A DNA stretch of 64,000 nucleotides from JACKFE01 sp050248735 (GTDB lineage Bacteria > Nitrospirota > Nitrospiria > Nitrospirales > UBA8639). The position numbers and the translations under genes were made by a program. This document shows positions 1 through 7,860 of the stretch, piece by piece (within the stretch, counting starts at the first letter, position 1; each line of letters starts with the position of its first letter). Location: NCBI GenBank assembly GCA_050248735.1, contig JBFWRU010000003.1, positions 124,001 through 188,000 on the forward strand, given 5' to 3'. The notes beneath the pieces are model-generated. The model searched no databases. It was given only the letters and a program-made list of their open reading frames with translations, and had not been told where the DNA came from.

Positions 1-1801
1 TCCGGAATGGCGCTTCAATGAATCCAAACTCATTAATTCTGGCATAGGTAGCCAAAGAGGTAATCAACCCGATATTGGGTCCTTCAGGCGTTTCAATAGG
101 ACAGATCCGGCTGTAGTGGGAGGGATGCACATCCCGCACCTCAAAGCCTGCTCGCTCCCGTGTGAGCCCGCCAGGGCCAAGCGCGGATAGCCTTCGCTTA
201 TGCGTGATTTCGGCCAAGGGGTTCGTCTGGTCCATAAACTGGGAAAGCTGGCTACCCGCAAAAAACTCTTTTATCGCGGCCACAATGGGCTTCGCATTAA
301 TCAGATCGTGCGGGAGTACCGTTTCCATATCCAAAAGATTCATGCGCTCTTTAATGCTTCGCTCCATTCTGGCCAAACCAATTCGGATTTGATTTTCCAG
401 TAATTCCCCTACAGACCGAACCCGGCGATTTCCAAGATGATCGATGTCATCGACTTCCCCTTTACCACCCTTAAGGTCCACCAAGCATCTGACGACCTCG
501 ACGATATCCTGGGCGGAAAGCGTCCGTTGCTCCAAAGGCAGATCAAGCTTAAAGCGTTTATTCATTTTGAGGCGGCCCACAGGAGACAAATCGTACCGCT
601 TGGGATTCAAAAAGAGGTTTTCAAACAATAATTTGGCAGACTCCACGGATGGCATCTCACCGGGACGGAGTCGTTTATAAATTTCAACCCAGGCCTCTTC
701 CTTGGAGTTGGTTCGCTCAGCCTCCAACGTGTCTAAAATCACGGGGCTCGTAGAAGGAGAGTCAAGGTAAATCACCTTAAAACTATCCACTTTACTTTCA
801 ACGATTCGCTCCAGAACGGGAAGAGTCAAGCGCTGATTTTTCCCCAAAATAACATCCTGAGTTTCCGGATCCACCAGCTCGGTTAAAACGGCTCGACCAA
901 CCAGGTCTTCAGGCCTAATGGGTACTTCCTTAATTCCAGCAGAACGAACTTTAGCCATCAGGGCCTTATTTAATTTTGTGCCCTCTTTGACCAGCAATTC
1001 ATTCGACCCTTTCTCGAATAAATCCACAGGAGCCCGCAAACCTGCATGCAGGTCCGGATCCAGCTTTCGAGAAAGCTCTCCTTTCACCACTCGGACTTCC
1101 TCGACCGGGTAGTACATTTTCAAAAGATCATCCGTGGAAAATCCAAAAGCTTTCAACAAAATCGTAGCGGGCATTTTCCGTCTTCTGTCGATCCGAACAT
1201 ACAGAATGTCACGGGCATCGAATTCAAAATCCAGCCACGATCCCCTGTATGGGATAATTCTCCCGGAAAACAGGACTTTTCCGCTTGAATGGGTTCGGCC
1301 CTTATCGTGACTAAAAGACGGTCCGGGCGAGCGATGCAACTGACTCACCGCGACACGCTCCGTTCCATTCACGATAAAAGTTCCCCGATCGGTCATTAAG
1401 GGCAATTCGCCCACATAAACTTCCTGTTCACGAACATCCAGGACGCGGTTTTTGACCGTTTTATCTTGCTGGTCAAACACCACCAACCTCACTCGCAACT
1501 TGAGCGGCGCGGCCAGGGTCATTCCCTGTTCGATACATTCCCGAATATCGTACTTGGGAGTACCAAGGGAATAACTCGTAAATTCCAAAATTGCGGAATT
1601 ATTGTAATCCATGATTGGAAAAACGCTTTTAAACGCGGCATGCAACCCCTTTTCCTCCCGATGATCCGCCAAGGCCTCAGCCTGCAAGAACTCCTCGTAG
1701 GAACGACGCTGCACTTCCACCAAATCTGGAATTTCAATATGTGTTCGAATTTTGGAAAAACTATGTCGCTGAACATTGCCTTCAAAGGCTGGTTGTCCCA
1801 T
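1..1801 (-). CDS. rpoB: RNA polymerase beta subunit, N-terminal part (cut by window edge)
   Basis: Beta subunit of DNA-dependent RNA polymerase. About 600 residues are present; the C-terminal half lies beyond the left edge. It starts at ATG 1799-1801 (MGQPAFEGNVQRHSF), preceded on the minus strand by AAGGAGAC. The rifampicin-binding region reads SQLSQFMDQTNPLAEITHK followed by RRLSALGPGG. The residues matching E. coli D516, H526 and S531 are D524, H534 and S539, all wild type, which predicts rifampicin sensitivity. The PIETPEGPNIGLI motif follows. It is the last gene seen in the secE-nusG-rplKAJL run, 92 bases after the L12 stop. Identification is certain. Confidence 0.98.
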   Translation of the reverse strand, partial: MGQPAFEGNVQRHSFSKIRTHIEIPDLVEVQRRSYEEFLQAEALADHREEKGLHAAFKSVFPIMDYNNSAILEFTSYSLGTPKYDIRECIEQGMTLAAPLKLRVRLVVFDQQDKTVKNRVLDVREQEVYVGELPLMTDRGTFIVNGTERVAVSQLHRSPGPSFSHDKGRTHSSGKVLFSGRIIPYRGSWLDFEFDARDILYVRIDRRRKMPATILLKAFGFSTDDLLKMYYPVEEVRVVKGELSRKLDPDLHAGLRAPVDLFEKGSNELLVKEGTKLNKALMAKVRSAGIKEVPIRPEDLVGRAVLTELVDPETQDVILGKNQRLTLPVLERIVESKVDSFKVIYLDSPSTSPVILDTLEAERTNSKEEAWVEIYKRLRPGEMPSVESAKLLFENLFLNPKRYDLSPVGRLKMNKRFKLDLPLEQRTLSAQDIVEVVRCLVDLKGGKGEVDDIDHLGNRRVRSVGELLENQIRIGLARMERSIKERMNLLDMETVLPHDLINAKPIVAAIKEFFAGSQLSQFMDQTNPLAEITHKRRLSALGPGGLTRERAGFEVRDVHPSHYSRICPIETPEGPNIGLITSLATYARINEFGFIEAPFR

Positions 1802-1893
1802 TCGTGTCTCCTTAAGGATTATCGATCATCACTTACTCATTTCACCGCCAGAACCATCTGGCCCGGAAACGGAAACAATTCATCTCGATCATC

Positions 1894-2835
1894 CTACTTG
1901 ACTTCTACTGTCGCCCCAACATCTTGCAACTTCTTCTTAATCGTTTCCGACTCTTCCTTCGCAACGGCTTCCTTTACAGGCTTCGGAGCGCCCTCAACTA
2001 GATCCTTCGCCTCTTTCAGTCCCAGACCAGTGATCTCTCTTACGACTTTGATCACCTGAATTTTCTTATCTGCCGGAGCACTGACCAGCACCACATCAAA
2101 TTCGGTTTTTTCTTCAGCAGCCGGCCCTGCACCGGCCCCACCAACAGGAGCCGCCATCATAGCCATCGGAGCGGCCGCAGTGACTCCAAATCGGTCCTCC
2201 AAGCTCTTGACCAAATCAGACAATTCCAGAACACTCATACCCTCTATGGCCTGAATCAAATCCTCTTTTGACATTTTTACTCCACTTGCACTCATTTCCC
2301 CTTCTCCTTTCTGCGTTTTGTTTTCTTGTATTGCGGACAACACCGCAACAATGCTTCTGACTATCTGACCCAACACCCCAACGAATCCTCGAATTGGCCC
2401 CTGGAAGGCCGAAAGCAACATAGCCAACAACTCAGGCTTGGACGGTAAATCCGCTACGGAGGATAAACGGGCCGCGTCCAATTCCGCCCCGTCTAGTATT
2501 CCACCTTTGACCTGCAACTTTTCTTCACATTTTTCATTTTTAATAAAATCTCGCAGGACTTTGGCTGGCAAAACCGGATCATCAAACCCAATCACCAGAG
2601 CCGACTGCCCGCGCAAGAAAGGTTGGAGTGGAACCAAAGACGTCCCCCCCAACGCCCGAATCGCCATCGTATTTTTTACAACATGCATCCGAGCATGTGC
2701 CTGACGAAGCTTTTTTCGTAAATCGTTGACCTGATTCACCGGCATACCGACACACTCCGTCACAATTGCAATTCGCGCACGCGCAAAACGGTCATTAAGA
2801 GTCGCAATCACTTCACTTTTTTCAGCTTGCTTCAT
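1894..2835 (-). CDS. rplJ-rplL: Ribosomal proteins L10 and L7/L12 in one fused reading frame
   Basis: One 313-codon frame encodes both stalk proteins. Residues 1-180 are L10: an N-terminal rRNA-binding domain, then the long C-terminal helix (about 145-172) that carries L12 dimers. Residues 181-313 are L7/L12: N-terminal dimerisation domain (KEDLIQAIEGMSVLELSDLV), Ala/Gly-rich hinge and a C-terminal factor-binding domain ending GATVEVK. Normally these are two genes with a stop codon between. Here the L10 frame runs GEGE straight into MSASG with no stop. The L12 ATG (2293-2295) has a strong ribosome binding site, so free L12 can also be made. A one-base shift would give the common ATGA overlap, so an indel artefact must be excluded. 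Only 30 bases separate it from rplA. Confidence 0.93.
   Translation of the reverse strand: MKQAEKSEVIATLNDRFARARIAIVTECVGMPVNQVNDLRKKLRQAHARMHVVKNTMAIRALGGTSLVPLQPFLRGQSALVIGFDDPVLPAKVLRDFIKNEKCEEKLQVKGGILDGAELDAARLSSVADLPSKPELLAMLLSAFQGPIRGFVGVLGQIVRSIVAVLSAIQENKTQKGEGEMSASGVKMSKEDLIQAIEGMSVLELSDLVKSLEDRFGVTAAAPMAMMAAPVGGAGAGPAAEEKTEFDVVLVSAPADKKIQVIKVVREITGLGLKEAKDLVEGAPKPVKEAVAKEESETIKKKLQDVGATVEVK
2296..2312 (-). promoter_or_regulatory. Internal ribosome binding site for free L7/L12
   Basis: On the minus strand this reads AGAAAGGAGAAGGGGAA directly before ATG 2293-2295, the natural start of L7/L12 (MSASGVKMSKEDL). The purine-rich AAGGAG is well placed for initiation and is much stronger than the site in front of L10. 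It lies inside the codons for L10 residues 175-180. This supports separate production of free L12 in addition to any fusion protein, in line with the need for four to six L12 copies per ribosome. The role is inferred from position and sequence. Confidence 0.75.
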
Positions 2836-2865
2836 AACGTTTCACCCGCCTACTGGATTGAACAA

Positions 2866-3558
2866 TTAGCCCATTTGCTTTGCGATACCGGCACTATCCA
2901 AAGGGACGCCAGGCCCCATCGTACTGGATAGTGTCGCACTTTTAATATATTTCCCCTTACTGGATGATGGCTTGGCCTTCAAAATGGAATCAAAGACCGA
3001 TTGGGCGTTATCCTTAATCTGTTCGCCCTGGAACGACACCTTGCCCACCGGAACATGCACATTGCCGGCTTTATCGACCCTATATTCCACCCGACCTTTT
3101 CGAATTTCTTGAATGGCCTTCCCCACTTCAAACGTAACCGTCCCTGTTTTAGGATTCGGCATAAGCCCTCTGGGGCCAAGAAGCTTGCCCATCTTTCCAA
3201 CAGCACCCATCATATCGGGAGTGGCAATCAACGAATCAAAGTCCAACCAGCCATCCTGAATTTTCTGCAATAGGTCATCATGCCCCACATGATCCGCTCC
3301 CGCCTCACGAGCTTCCTGCTCTTTTTCACCTTTGGCCACCACGGCAATTCGAATCTTCTTACCCGTTCCATGGGGGAGCACCGTGGTTCCCCTAACCATT
3401 TGGTCCGCCCTCTTCGGATCGACCCCCAAACGGAGAGACAGCTCCACCGTTTCATCAAACTTGGCAAATGCCATCTCCTTTATAAGGTGGCAGGCCTCAT
3501 CCAAGGCATACATTGGCTTGTTCACTTTTTCTACGGCCGCTTCGAATTTCTTTCCCAC
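2866..3558 (-). CDS. rplA: Large-subunit ribosomal protein L1
   Basis: L1 binds 23S rRNA helices of the mobile L1 stalk, helps release deacylated tRNA and, in studied bacteria, represses the L11-L1 mRNA. The 230 residues match the usual length. Clear family landmarks are RGTTVLPHGTGK (around 57-68), LGPRGLMPNPKTGTV and the C-terminal SSTMGPGVPLD. Translation begins at a GTG (3556-3558) preceded by AAGGTG. It follows rplK by 40 bases and precedes the fused rplJ-rplL by 30 bases. Confidence 0.97.
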   Translation of the reverse strand: MGKKFEAAVEKVNKPMYALDEACHLIKEMAFAKFDETVELSLRLGVDPKRADQMVRGTTVLPHGTGKKIRIAVVAKGEKEQEAREAGADHVGHDDLLQKIQDGWLDFDSLIATPDMMGAVGKMGKLLGPRGLMPNPKTGTVTFEVGKAIQEIRKGRVEYRVDKAGNVHVPVGKVSFQGEQIKDNAQSVFDSILKAKPSSSKGKYIKSATLSSTMGPGVPLDSAGIAKQMG

Positions 3559-3598
3559 TTTTTCACCTTCTTGAACGTGTTAAACACCGACCCACTGG

Positions 3599-4024
3599 TT
3601 ACTCTTGAATGGTGATACCCATACTTCTTGCCGTTCCTGCAATGACATTCATTGCCGCAGGAACGTCACTGGCATTCAGATCATCCAACTTTAATTTGGC
3701 AATCTCTTCTAATTGCTTTTTCGTAATCATGCCCACTTTATCTTTATGGGGCACTCCAGCCCCTTTGATGACCCCAGCCGCTTTTTTCAATAAATCCGAA
3801 GCCGGAGGGGTCTTGGTAATAAAACTGAAACTCCGGTCCTTGTAGACTGAAATCACCACCGGAATAATACTGCCCTCCTGCTTTTGAGTTTTGGCATTAA
3901 ATTGCTTGCAAAACTCCATAATATTCACTCCGTGTTGACCAAGTGATGGACCAACGGGAGGAGCGGGATTAGCCTTGGCTGCCGGTATTTGCAGCTTAAT
4001 CTGCGTCATGACCTCTTTTGCCAT
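3599..4024 (-). CDS. rplK: Large-subunit ribosomal protein L11
   Basis: L11 forms the base of the stalk at the GTPase-associated centre of 23S rRNA and is needed for RelA activation and factor binding. At 141 residues it has the standard size. The N-terminal domain contains the proline-rich NPAPPVGPSLGQHGVNI motif; the C-terminal RNA-binding domain ends GTARSMGITI. The ATG at 4022-4024 has a modest AGGTGAC site. It sits between nusG and rplA as in most bacteria. Confidence 0.98.
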   Translation of the reverse strand: MAKEVMTQIKLQIPAAKANPAPPVGPSLGQHGVNIMEFCKQFNAKTQKQEGSIIPVVISVYKDRSFSFITKTPPASDLLKKAAGVIKGAGVPHKDKVGMITKKQLEEIAKLKLDDLNASDVPAAMNVIAGTARSMGITIQE

Positions 4025-4098
4025 CTTGTCACCTATAAATAAATTAACTACCTACGATGATTTTTTTCTTCGCAACGCTTCAATTTGCTTACAATTTA

Positions 4099-4635
4099 CT
4101 AAGCACGCTCTACCTGGGAAAAGACCAACTCAACCGGGGTTGAACGACCGAAAATACTCACCAACGCTTTAATCCGACCATGGTCCTGATCCACTTCATC
4201 TACCATCCCATTAAACCCAAGAAAAGGCCCATCAACTATTCGCACGTTGTCACCTTTGGAAAAATTCACGCGTTCCCTCGGGGCGGAAACACCGGTCTCC
4301 AATTGCTTCAGAAGAGTGGTCACCTCTTCAGGATCCAGCGGAATCGGCCTGACGCCCCCGCCGATAAAACCGGTCACCTTAGGAGTTTCCTTGATCATGG
4401 TGACGACATCGTCGCTCAGTAGGCCATTGGCTTCCAACAGCACATATCCTGGGAAAAATTTTCTTTTTGAAGCTCGTCGCTTTCCCTCTTTAAATTCCAC
4501 CACATCTTCAGTTGGAATCAAGACCTGGGCCACGACATCCGACATTCCCATTTGATTCGCACGCTCCATAATTCCCGTTCTCACTCGCCCCTCATACCCC
4601 GCGTACGTGTGGATGACATACCAATGGCTTGTCAT
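4099..4635 (-). CDS. nusG: Transcription elongation and antitermination factor NusG
   Basis: NusG binds the RNA polymerase clamp through its N-terminal domain and contacts Rho or ribosomal S10 through its C-terminal KOW domain. The 178-residue protein starts WYVIHTYAGYEGRVRTGI, the classic NGN opening. The KOW motif follows near residue 125 (FSKGDNVRIVDGPFLGFNG). AAGGAG lies seven bases before the ATG. Order secE-nusG-rplK is conserved, so co-transcription with secE upstream is expected. Confidence 0.98.
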   Translation of the reverse strand: MTSHWYVIHTYAGYEGRVRTGIMERANQMGMSDVVAQVLIPTEDVVEFKEGKRRASKRKFFPGYVLLEANGLLSDDVVTMIKETPKVTGFIGGGVRPIPLDPEEVTTLLKQLETGVSAPRERVNFSKGDNVRIVDGPFLGFNGMVDEVDQDHGRIKALVSIFGRSTPVELVFSQVERA

Positions 4636-4654
4636 GAATCTCCTTCTCGATAAA

Positions 4655-4846
4655 CTAAATAATTCGACTAATGAGCCACACTAGAAATGAATCAACCATC
4701 GACAAATACAGAGACATGATGACTGAAAAGAGGAGCACCACCGTCGTCGAGCCAATTGTTTCCGTCCTGGTTGGATATGAGATCTTCTTCAACTCACTCC
4801 GAACATCGCCTATAAACTCAACAATAGAATTCCAAATCTTCCCCAA
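4655..4846 (-). CDS. secE: Preprotein translocase subunit SecE
   Basis: SecE clamps the two halves of SecY in the SecYEG channel of the inner membrane. This is the short, single-span form of 63 residues: an amphipathic region with the conserved SELKKISYPTRTE segment (about 17-29), then one membrane helix (about 31-60). The start is a TTG (4844-4846) with AAAGGAG nine bases upstream; no ATG is available in frame. It lies 70 bases after tRNA-Trp and 19 bases before nusG. Confidence 0.93.
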   Translation of the reverse strand: MGKIWNSIVEFIGDVRSELKKISYPTRTETIGSTTVVLLFSVIMSLYLSMVDSFLVWLISRII

Positions 4847-4916
4847 CTCCCCAATCTCCTTTTTTCTTACATGATCGAAATGCCACGAGATCCTTCACCC
4901 AAATTTTCCAGCGTTC

Positions 4917-4992
4917 TGGCAGGGGCACAGGGACTCGAACCCGGACTTTCGGTTTTGGAGACCGACGTGCTAGCCATTGACACTATGCCCCT
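4917..4992 (-). tRNA. trnW: tRNA-Trp (anticodon CCA)
   Basis: Seventy-six bases with a 7-bp acceptor stem (AGGGGCA with TGCCCCT), T-loop GTTCGAGTC, anticodon loop CTCCAAA with anticodon CCA, discriminator G and an encoded 3' CCA. It lies between rpmG and secE on the same strand, the usual bacterial position, and is probably cut from the operon transcript. Confidence 0.97.
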
Positions 4993-5030
4993 CCAAACGA
5001 AAACTACCCCCCATTTCTCATTAGGGAGAC

Positions 5031-5180
5031 TTACTTTACTTCTTTATGAGGGATGTGCTTTCGGCAAAACCGGCAGTACTTCTTTCGTTCCAACCGATCA
5101 GGATCATTTTTTTTATTCTTCATCGTCGAATAGTTACGACGCTTACATTCCCCACAGGCCAACGCAATAATCACTCTCAT
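5031..5180 (-). CDS. rpmG: Large-subunit ribosomal protein L33, zinc-binding form
   Basis: A 49-residue ribosomal protein found by reading the tuf to tRNA-Trp gap. It begins MRVIIALACGECKRRNY at ATG 5178-5180 and ends KHIPHKEVK. Two Cys pairs (C9/C12 in CGEC and C36/C39 in CRFC) make it the zinc-containing C+ type. RpmG sits beside secE or tuf in many genomes. Positions 5181-5230 hold only a short AT-rich spacer to tuf. Confidence 0.95.
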   Translation of the reverse strand: MRVIIALACGECKRRNYSTMKNKKNDPDRLERKKYCRFCRKHIPHKEVK

Positions 5181-5230
5181 GGCAATCCCTCTATAATATA
5201 AATATAGTAAATGCCTTCGTTACTGAATGC

Positions 5231-6436
5231 TCAGGCCACAATCTCGGTGACGACCCCGGCCCCCACCGTCCGGCCCCCTTCCCGCACCGCAAACCGCACG
5301 CCCTGCTCCATCGCAATCGGCGCGATCAACTCGCCCGTGAATGACACATTATCCCCCGGCATCACCATCTCCACCCCCGGGTTCAGCTGCACCACCCCCG
5401 TCACATCCGTCGTCCGGAAGTAAAACTGCGGCCGATAGCCGTTAAAAAACGGCGTATGCCGCCCCCCTTCTTCCTTCGTCAACACATACACCTCGGCCTT
5501 AAACTTCGTATGCGGCGTAATACTCTTGGGCTTGGCCAACACCATCCCCCGCTCCACATCTTCCTTCTTCGTCCCCCGCAACAGCGCCCCAATGTTATCC
5601 CCCGCCTGCCCTTCATCCAGCACCTTGCGGAACATTTCCACGCCCGTCACAATCGTCGTCTGCGTCGGCTTGAGCCCCACGATCTCGATTTCATCGCCTA
5701 CCTTCACCTGACCCCGCTCCACCCGGCCCGTCACCACCGTCCCCCGGCCACTGATGGTAAACACATCTTCAATGGGCATCAGGAAGGGCTTATCAATCGC
5801 CCGCTGCGGCGTCGGAATATACGTATCCACGGCCTCCAACAAGCGCATGATCGAGGGCACCCCCACCTCGCTTTGATCCCCCTCAATGGCTTTGATCGCC
5901 GAACCGATGACCACCGGCACGTCATCCCCCGGAAATCCGTACTTCGTAAGCAACTCCCGCACTTCCAATTCCACCAACTCCAACAACTCTTTATCTTCCA
6001 CCTTGTCCGCTTTATTCAAAAAGACCACGATATAGGGCACCCCCACCTGCCGCGCCAGGAGTATATGCTCCCGCGTCTGCGGCATGGGCCCATCGGCCGC
6101 ACTCACCACCAAGATCGCCCCGTCCATTTGCGCCGCCCCCGTGATCATGTTCTTGACATAATCCGCATGCCCCGGACAGTCCACGTGCGCATAGTGCCGA
6201 TTCTCCGTCTCATACTCCACATGCGAGATGGCAATGGTGAGGATTTTGGTCGGATCCCGCCGCCCCTGGCTTTCACTCGCCTTCGCCACTTCGTCGTAGG
6301 GAATGAATTTGGCTTTGCCCGTGTCGCCCATAACCTTCGTCAACGCCGAGGTCAACGTCGTCTTGCCATGGTCCACGTGCCCAATCGTCCCCACATTCAC
6401 ATGCGGCTTCTTCCGCTCAAATTTCGCCTTCGCCAT
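5231..6436 (-). CDS. tuf: Elongation factor Tu
   Basis: GTPase that brings aminoacyl-tRNA to the ribosome. The start at ATG 6434-6436 (MAKAKFERKKPHVNV) is chosen because GGAGG lies eight bases upstream; a start five codons earlier is possible. Family motifs are GHVDHGKT (P-loop), DCPGH (G3, residues 86-90), NKAD and GSA. The switch I region is unusual: residues 47-67 run YDEVAKASESQGRRDP then TKILT, where most EF-Tu proteins have a shorter stretch ending RGIT. The Mg-binding Thr (T67) is kept, and the stretch is about five residues longer than in E. coli. Codons end in G or C far more often than in the flanking ribosomal genes. Confidence 0.97.
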   Translation of the reverse strand: MAKAKFERKKPHVNVGTIGHVDHGKTTLTSALTKVMGDTGKAKFIPYDEVAKASESQGRRDPTKILTIAISHVEYETENRHYAHVDCPGHADYVKNMITGAAQMDGAILVVSAADGPMPQTREHILLARQVGVPYIVVFLNKADKVEDKELLELVELEVRELLTKYGFPGDDVPVVIGSAIKAIEGDQSEVGVPSIMRLLEAVDTYIPTPQRAIDKPFLMPIEDVFTISGRGTVVTGRVERGQVKVGDEIEIVGLKPTQTTIVTGVEMFRKVLDEGQAGDNIGALLRGTKKEDVERGMVLAKPKSITPHTKFKAEVYVLTKEEGGRHTPFFNGYRPQFYFRTTDVTGVVQLNPGVEMVMPGDNVSFTGELIAPIAMEQGVRFAVREGGRTVGAGVVTEIVA

Positions 6437-6490
6437 ACCTCGCTCCTCCACCCAACAAAGAAACTAAATTCGCTTAACTATTTTCACAGC

Positions 6491-6566
6491 TGGAGCCCAC
6501 GACGCGGATCGAACGCGTGACCTCGTCCTTACCAAGGACGTGCTCTACCAACTGAGCTACATGGGC
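6491..6566 (-). tRNA. trnT: tRNA-Thr (anticodon GGT)
   Basis: Seventy-six bases. Acceptor stem GCCCATG with CGTGGGC, anticodon stem CGTCC with GGACG, loop TTGGTAA with anticodon GGT, T-loop TTCGATC, and 3' TCCA encoded. It lies 54 bases before tuf on the same strand, the same arrangement as thrT-tufB of enteric bacteria. Confidence 0.97.
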
Positions 6567-6657
6567 CCAACTTATGATGCGTGAGAAATTTAAATTTTCG
6601 GTACTCACTGATTGATGGTTTTATCTGAAACGAGTCCATAACTTTCCTCAATGTTCT

Positions 6658-6732
6658 TGGAGCGGGCGACGGGATTTGAACCCGCGACACACAGCTTGGA
6701 AGGCTGCGACTCTACCACTGAGCTACGCCCGC
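6658..6732 (-). tRNA. trnG: tRNA-Gly (anticodon TCC)
   Basis: Seventy-five bases. Acceptor stem GCGGGCG with CGCCCGC, anticodon loop CTTCCAA with anticodon TCC, T-loop TTCAAAT, discriminator T and encoded CCA. The second tRNA of the Tyr-Gly-Thr-tuf string on the minus strand. Confidence 0.97.
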
Positions 6733-6852
6733 ACAAGTTTTCACAATTCCACAAACCTGCCAAAATCAACGCGAAATGGATTTTTCACCAGATCTCCCTT
6801 AAAGACCTGCATCCCCCCAAAAACCAAAAATCCACTTCCTCACCTAAAGACA

Positions 6853-6937
6853 TGGTGGGCAGGCAAGGGTTCGAACCTTGGAAGCCGATGGCAGCAGATT
6901 TACAGTCTGCCCCCGTTGACCACTTGGGTACCTGCCC
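6853..6937 (-). tRNA. trnY: tRNA-Tyr (anticodon GTA)
   Basis: Eighty-five bases with the long variable arm expected of class II tRNAs. Acceptor stem GGGCAGG with CCTGCCC, anticodon stem GCAGA with TCTGC, loop CTGTAAA with anticodon GTA, discriminator A and encoded CCA. It is the promoter-proximal member of the Tyr-Gly-Thr-tuf string. Confidence 0.97.
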
Positions 6938-7338
6938 TAATACATATTTATTGATGTGGGCTAACTTTATCCTGTAATCCTGATTTATTTAATCTACAAA
7001 ATACAAAAACTGGGAAGAAAATCGATGTGAAGGAAGATAGGCAAGCAAATCCCCTTATCGAGATTACCCACAAAACCCACGACCACTTAGTTGTATATTC
7101 TTAAAGACAGGAACGGAAAAAAATCACCCTATCCGTAAACTCGTCATTATAGAGACCGAAGTCTTTATGGTCAAGAGATGTGCCAAACAGCAAACCAGTC
7201 AATATATACACAGCAATAATACTTAAATCAAAAACTTCAACAAGGCCATTCTCGTTTTCCAAATTTCATATATTCTATTCTCTGGTTGGGCGAGTATGGA
7301 CACAATGGCATAAGGGTGATTAATCTAAGTCACAACTT
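6938..7338. other. AT-rich divergent intergenic region
   Basis: About 400 bases with no credible gene, strikingly richer in A and T than the flanks. It separates the leftward tRNA-tuf-ribosomal-protein run from the rightward DUF192 gene, so promoters for both should lie here. I could not pick a convincing -35/-10 pair on either strand by eye. Confidence 0.6.
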
Positions 7339-7848
7339 ATGGTGAAAAGAATTTTTTGTAAGAAACGGCCTCCCTCCCTTATCGTTGGTATTTTCGTGGG
7401 AATTCTAATCATAGGCCAGGGAACTGCATCTTGGTCACAATCTCCGCCGAATGAACGGGCAAAGATTTTCACACCGACAGGTGTATCCCTTTCCGTTGAA
7501 ATTGCAGAAACAGTCGATAAACGGTCTCAAGGCCTGATGTATCGTAAATCACTTGAGGCCGACCAGGGCATGTTGTTTATTTTTCCTGAGATGGGATATT
7601 GGACTTTTTGGATGAAAAATACTCTCATCCCCTTGGATATTCTTTGGATGGATGAGTCAGGAAAGATTCTCCACGTAGAATCCCATGTCCCCATTTGCAC
7701 CAAAAAGGATGATAGCTGTCCCCGTTATTATTCAACCAGAGAATCTATTTTTGTACTCGAAATTCAGGCAGGGAGAGCGAAGGAATTAGGCTTAACTCCC
7801 GGGACACGTATGTCGCTTGCCATTCCATCCAGACAACCCGTTCAATAA
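7339..7848 (+). CDS. DUF192 (UPF0127) family exported protein
   Basis: A 169-residue protein of the DUF192 family, whose biochemical role is unknown. A positively charged N-terminus and a hydrophobic helix (about 13-30) followed by Ala-Ser look like a Sec signal peptide, so it probably acts outside the cytoplasm. The family core is clear: LMYRKSLEADQGMLFIFP (about 73-90), YWTFWMKNTLIPLDILWMD and a final LGLTPGTRMSL. No strong ribosome binding site precedes the ATG. It converges on the RelA/SpoT gene with 12 bases between stops and no terminator visible. Confidence 0.85.
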   Translation: MVKRIFCKKRPPSLIVGIFVGILIIGQGTASWSQSPPNERAKIFTPTGVSLSVEIAETVDKRSQGLMYRKSLEADQGMLFIFPEMGYWTFWMKNTLIPLDILWMDESGKILHVESHVPICTKKDDSCPRYYSTRESIFVLEIQAGRAKELGLTPGTRMSLAIPSRQPVQ

Positions 7849-7860
7849 ACCCGTCAAACA

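Noticed and set aside
1466..2059. A 197-codon frame on the plus strand opposite rpoB and rplL
   Set aside because: It is antisense to clearly conserved coding sequence and has no recognisable domain.
5456..6520. A 354-codon plus-strand frame opposite tuf
   Set aside because: Low-complexity, His/Arg/Pro-rich product caused by the GC-rich codons of tuf on the other strand; also runs into tRNA-Thr.
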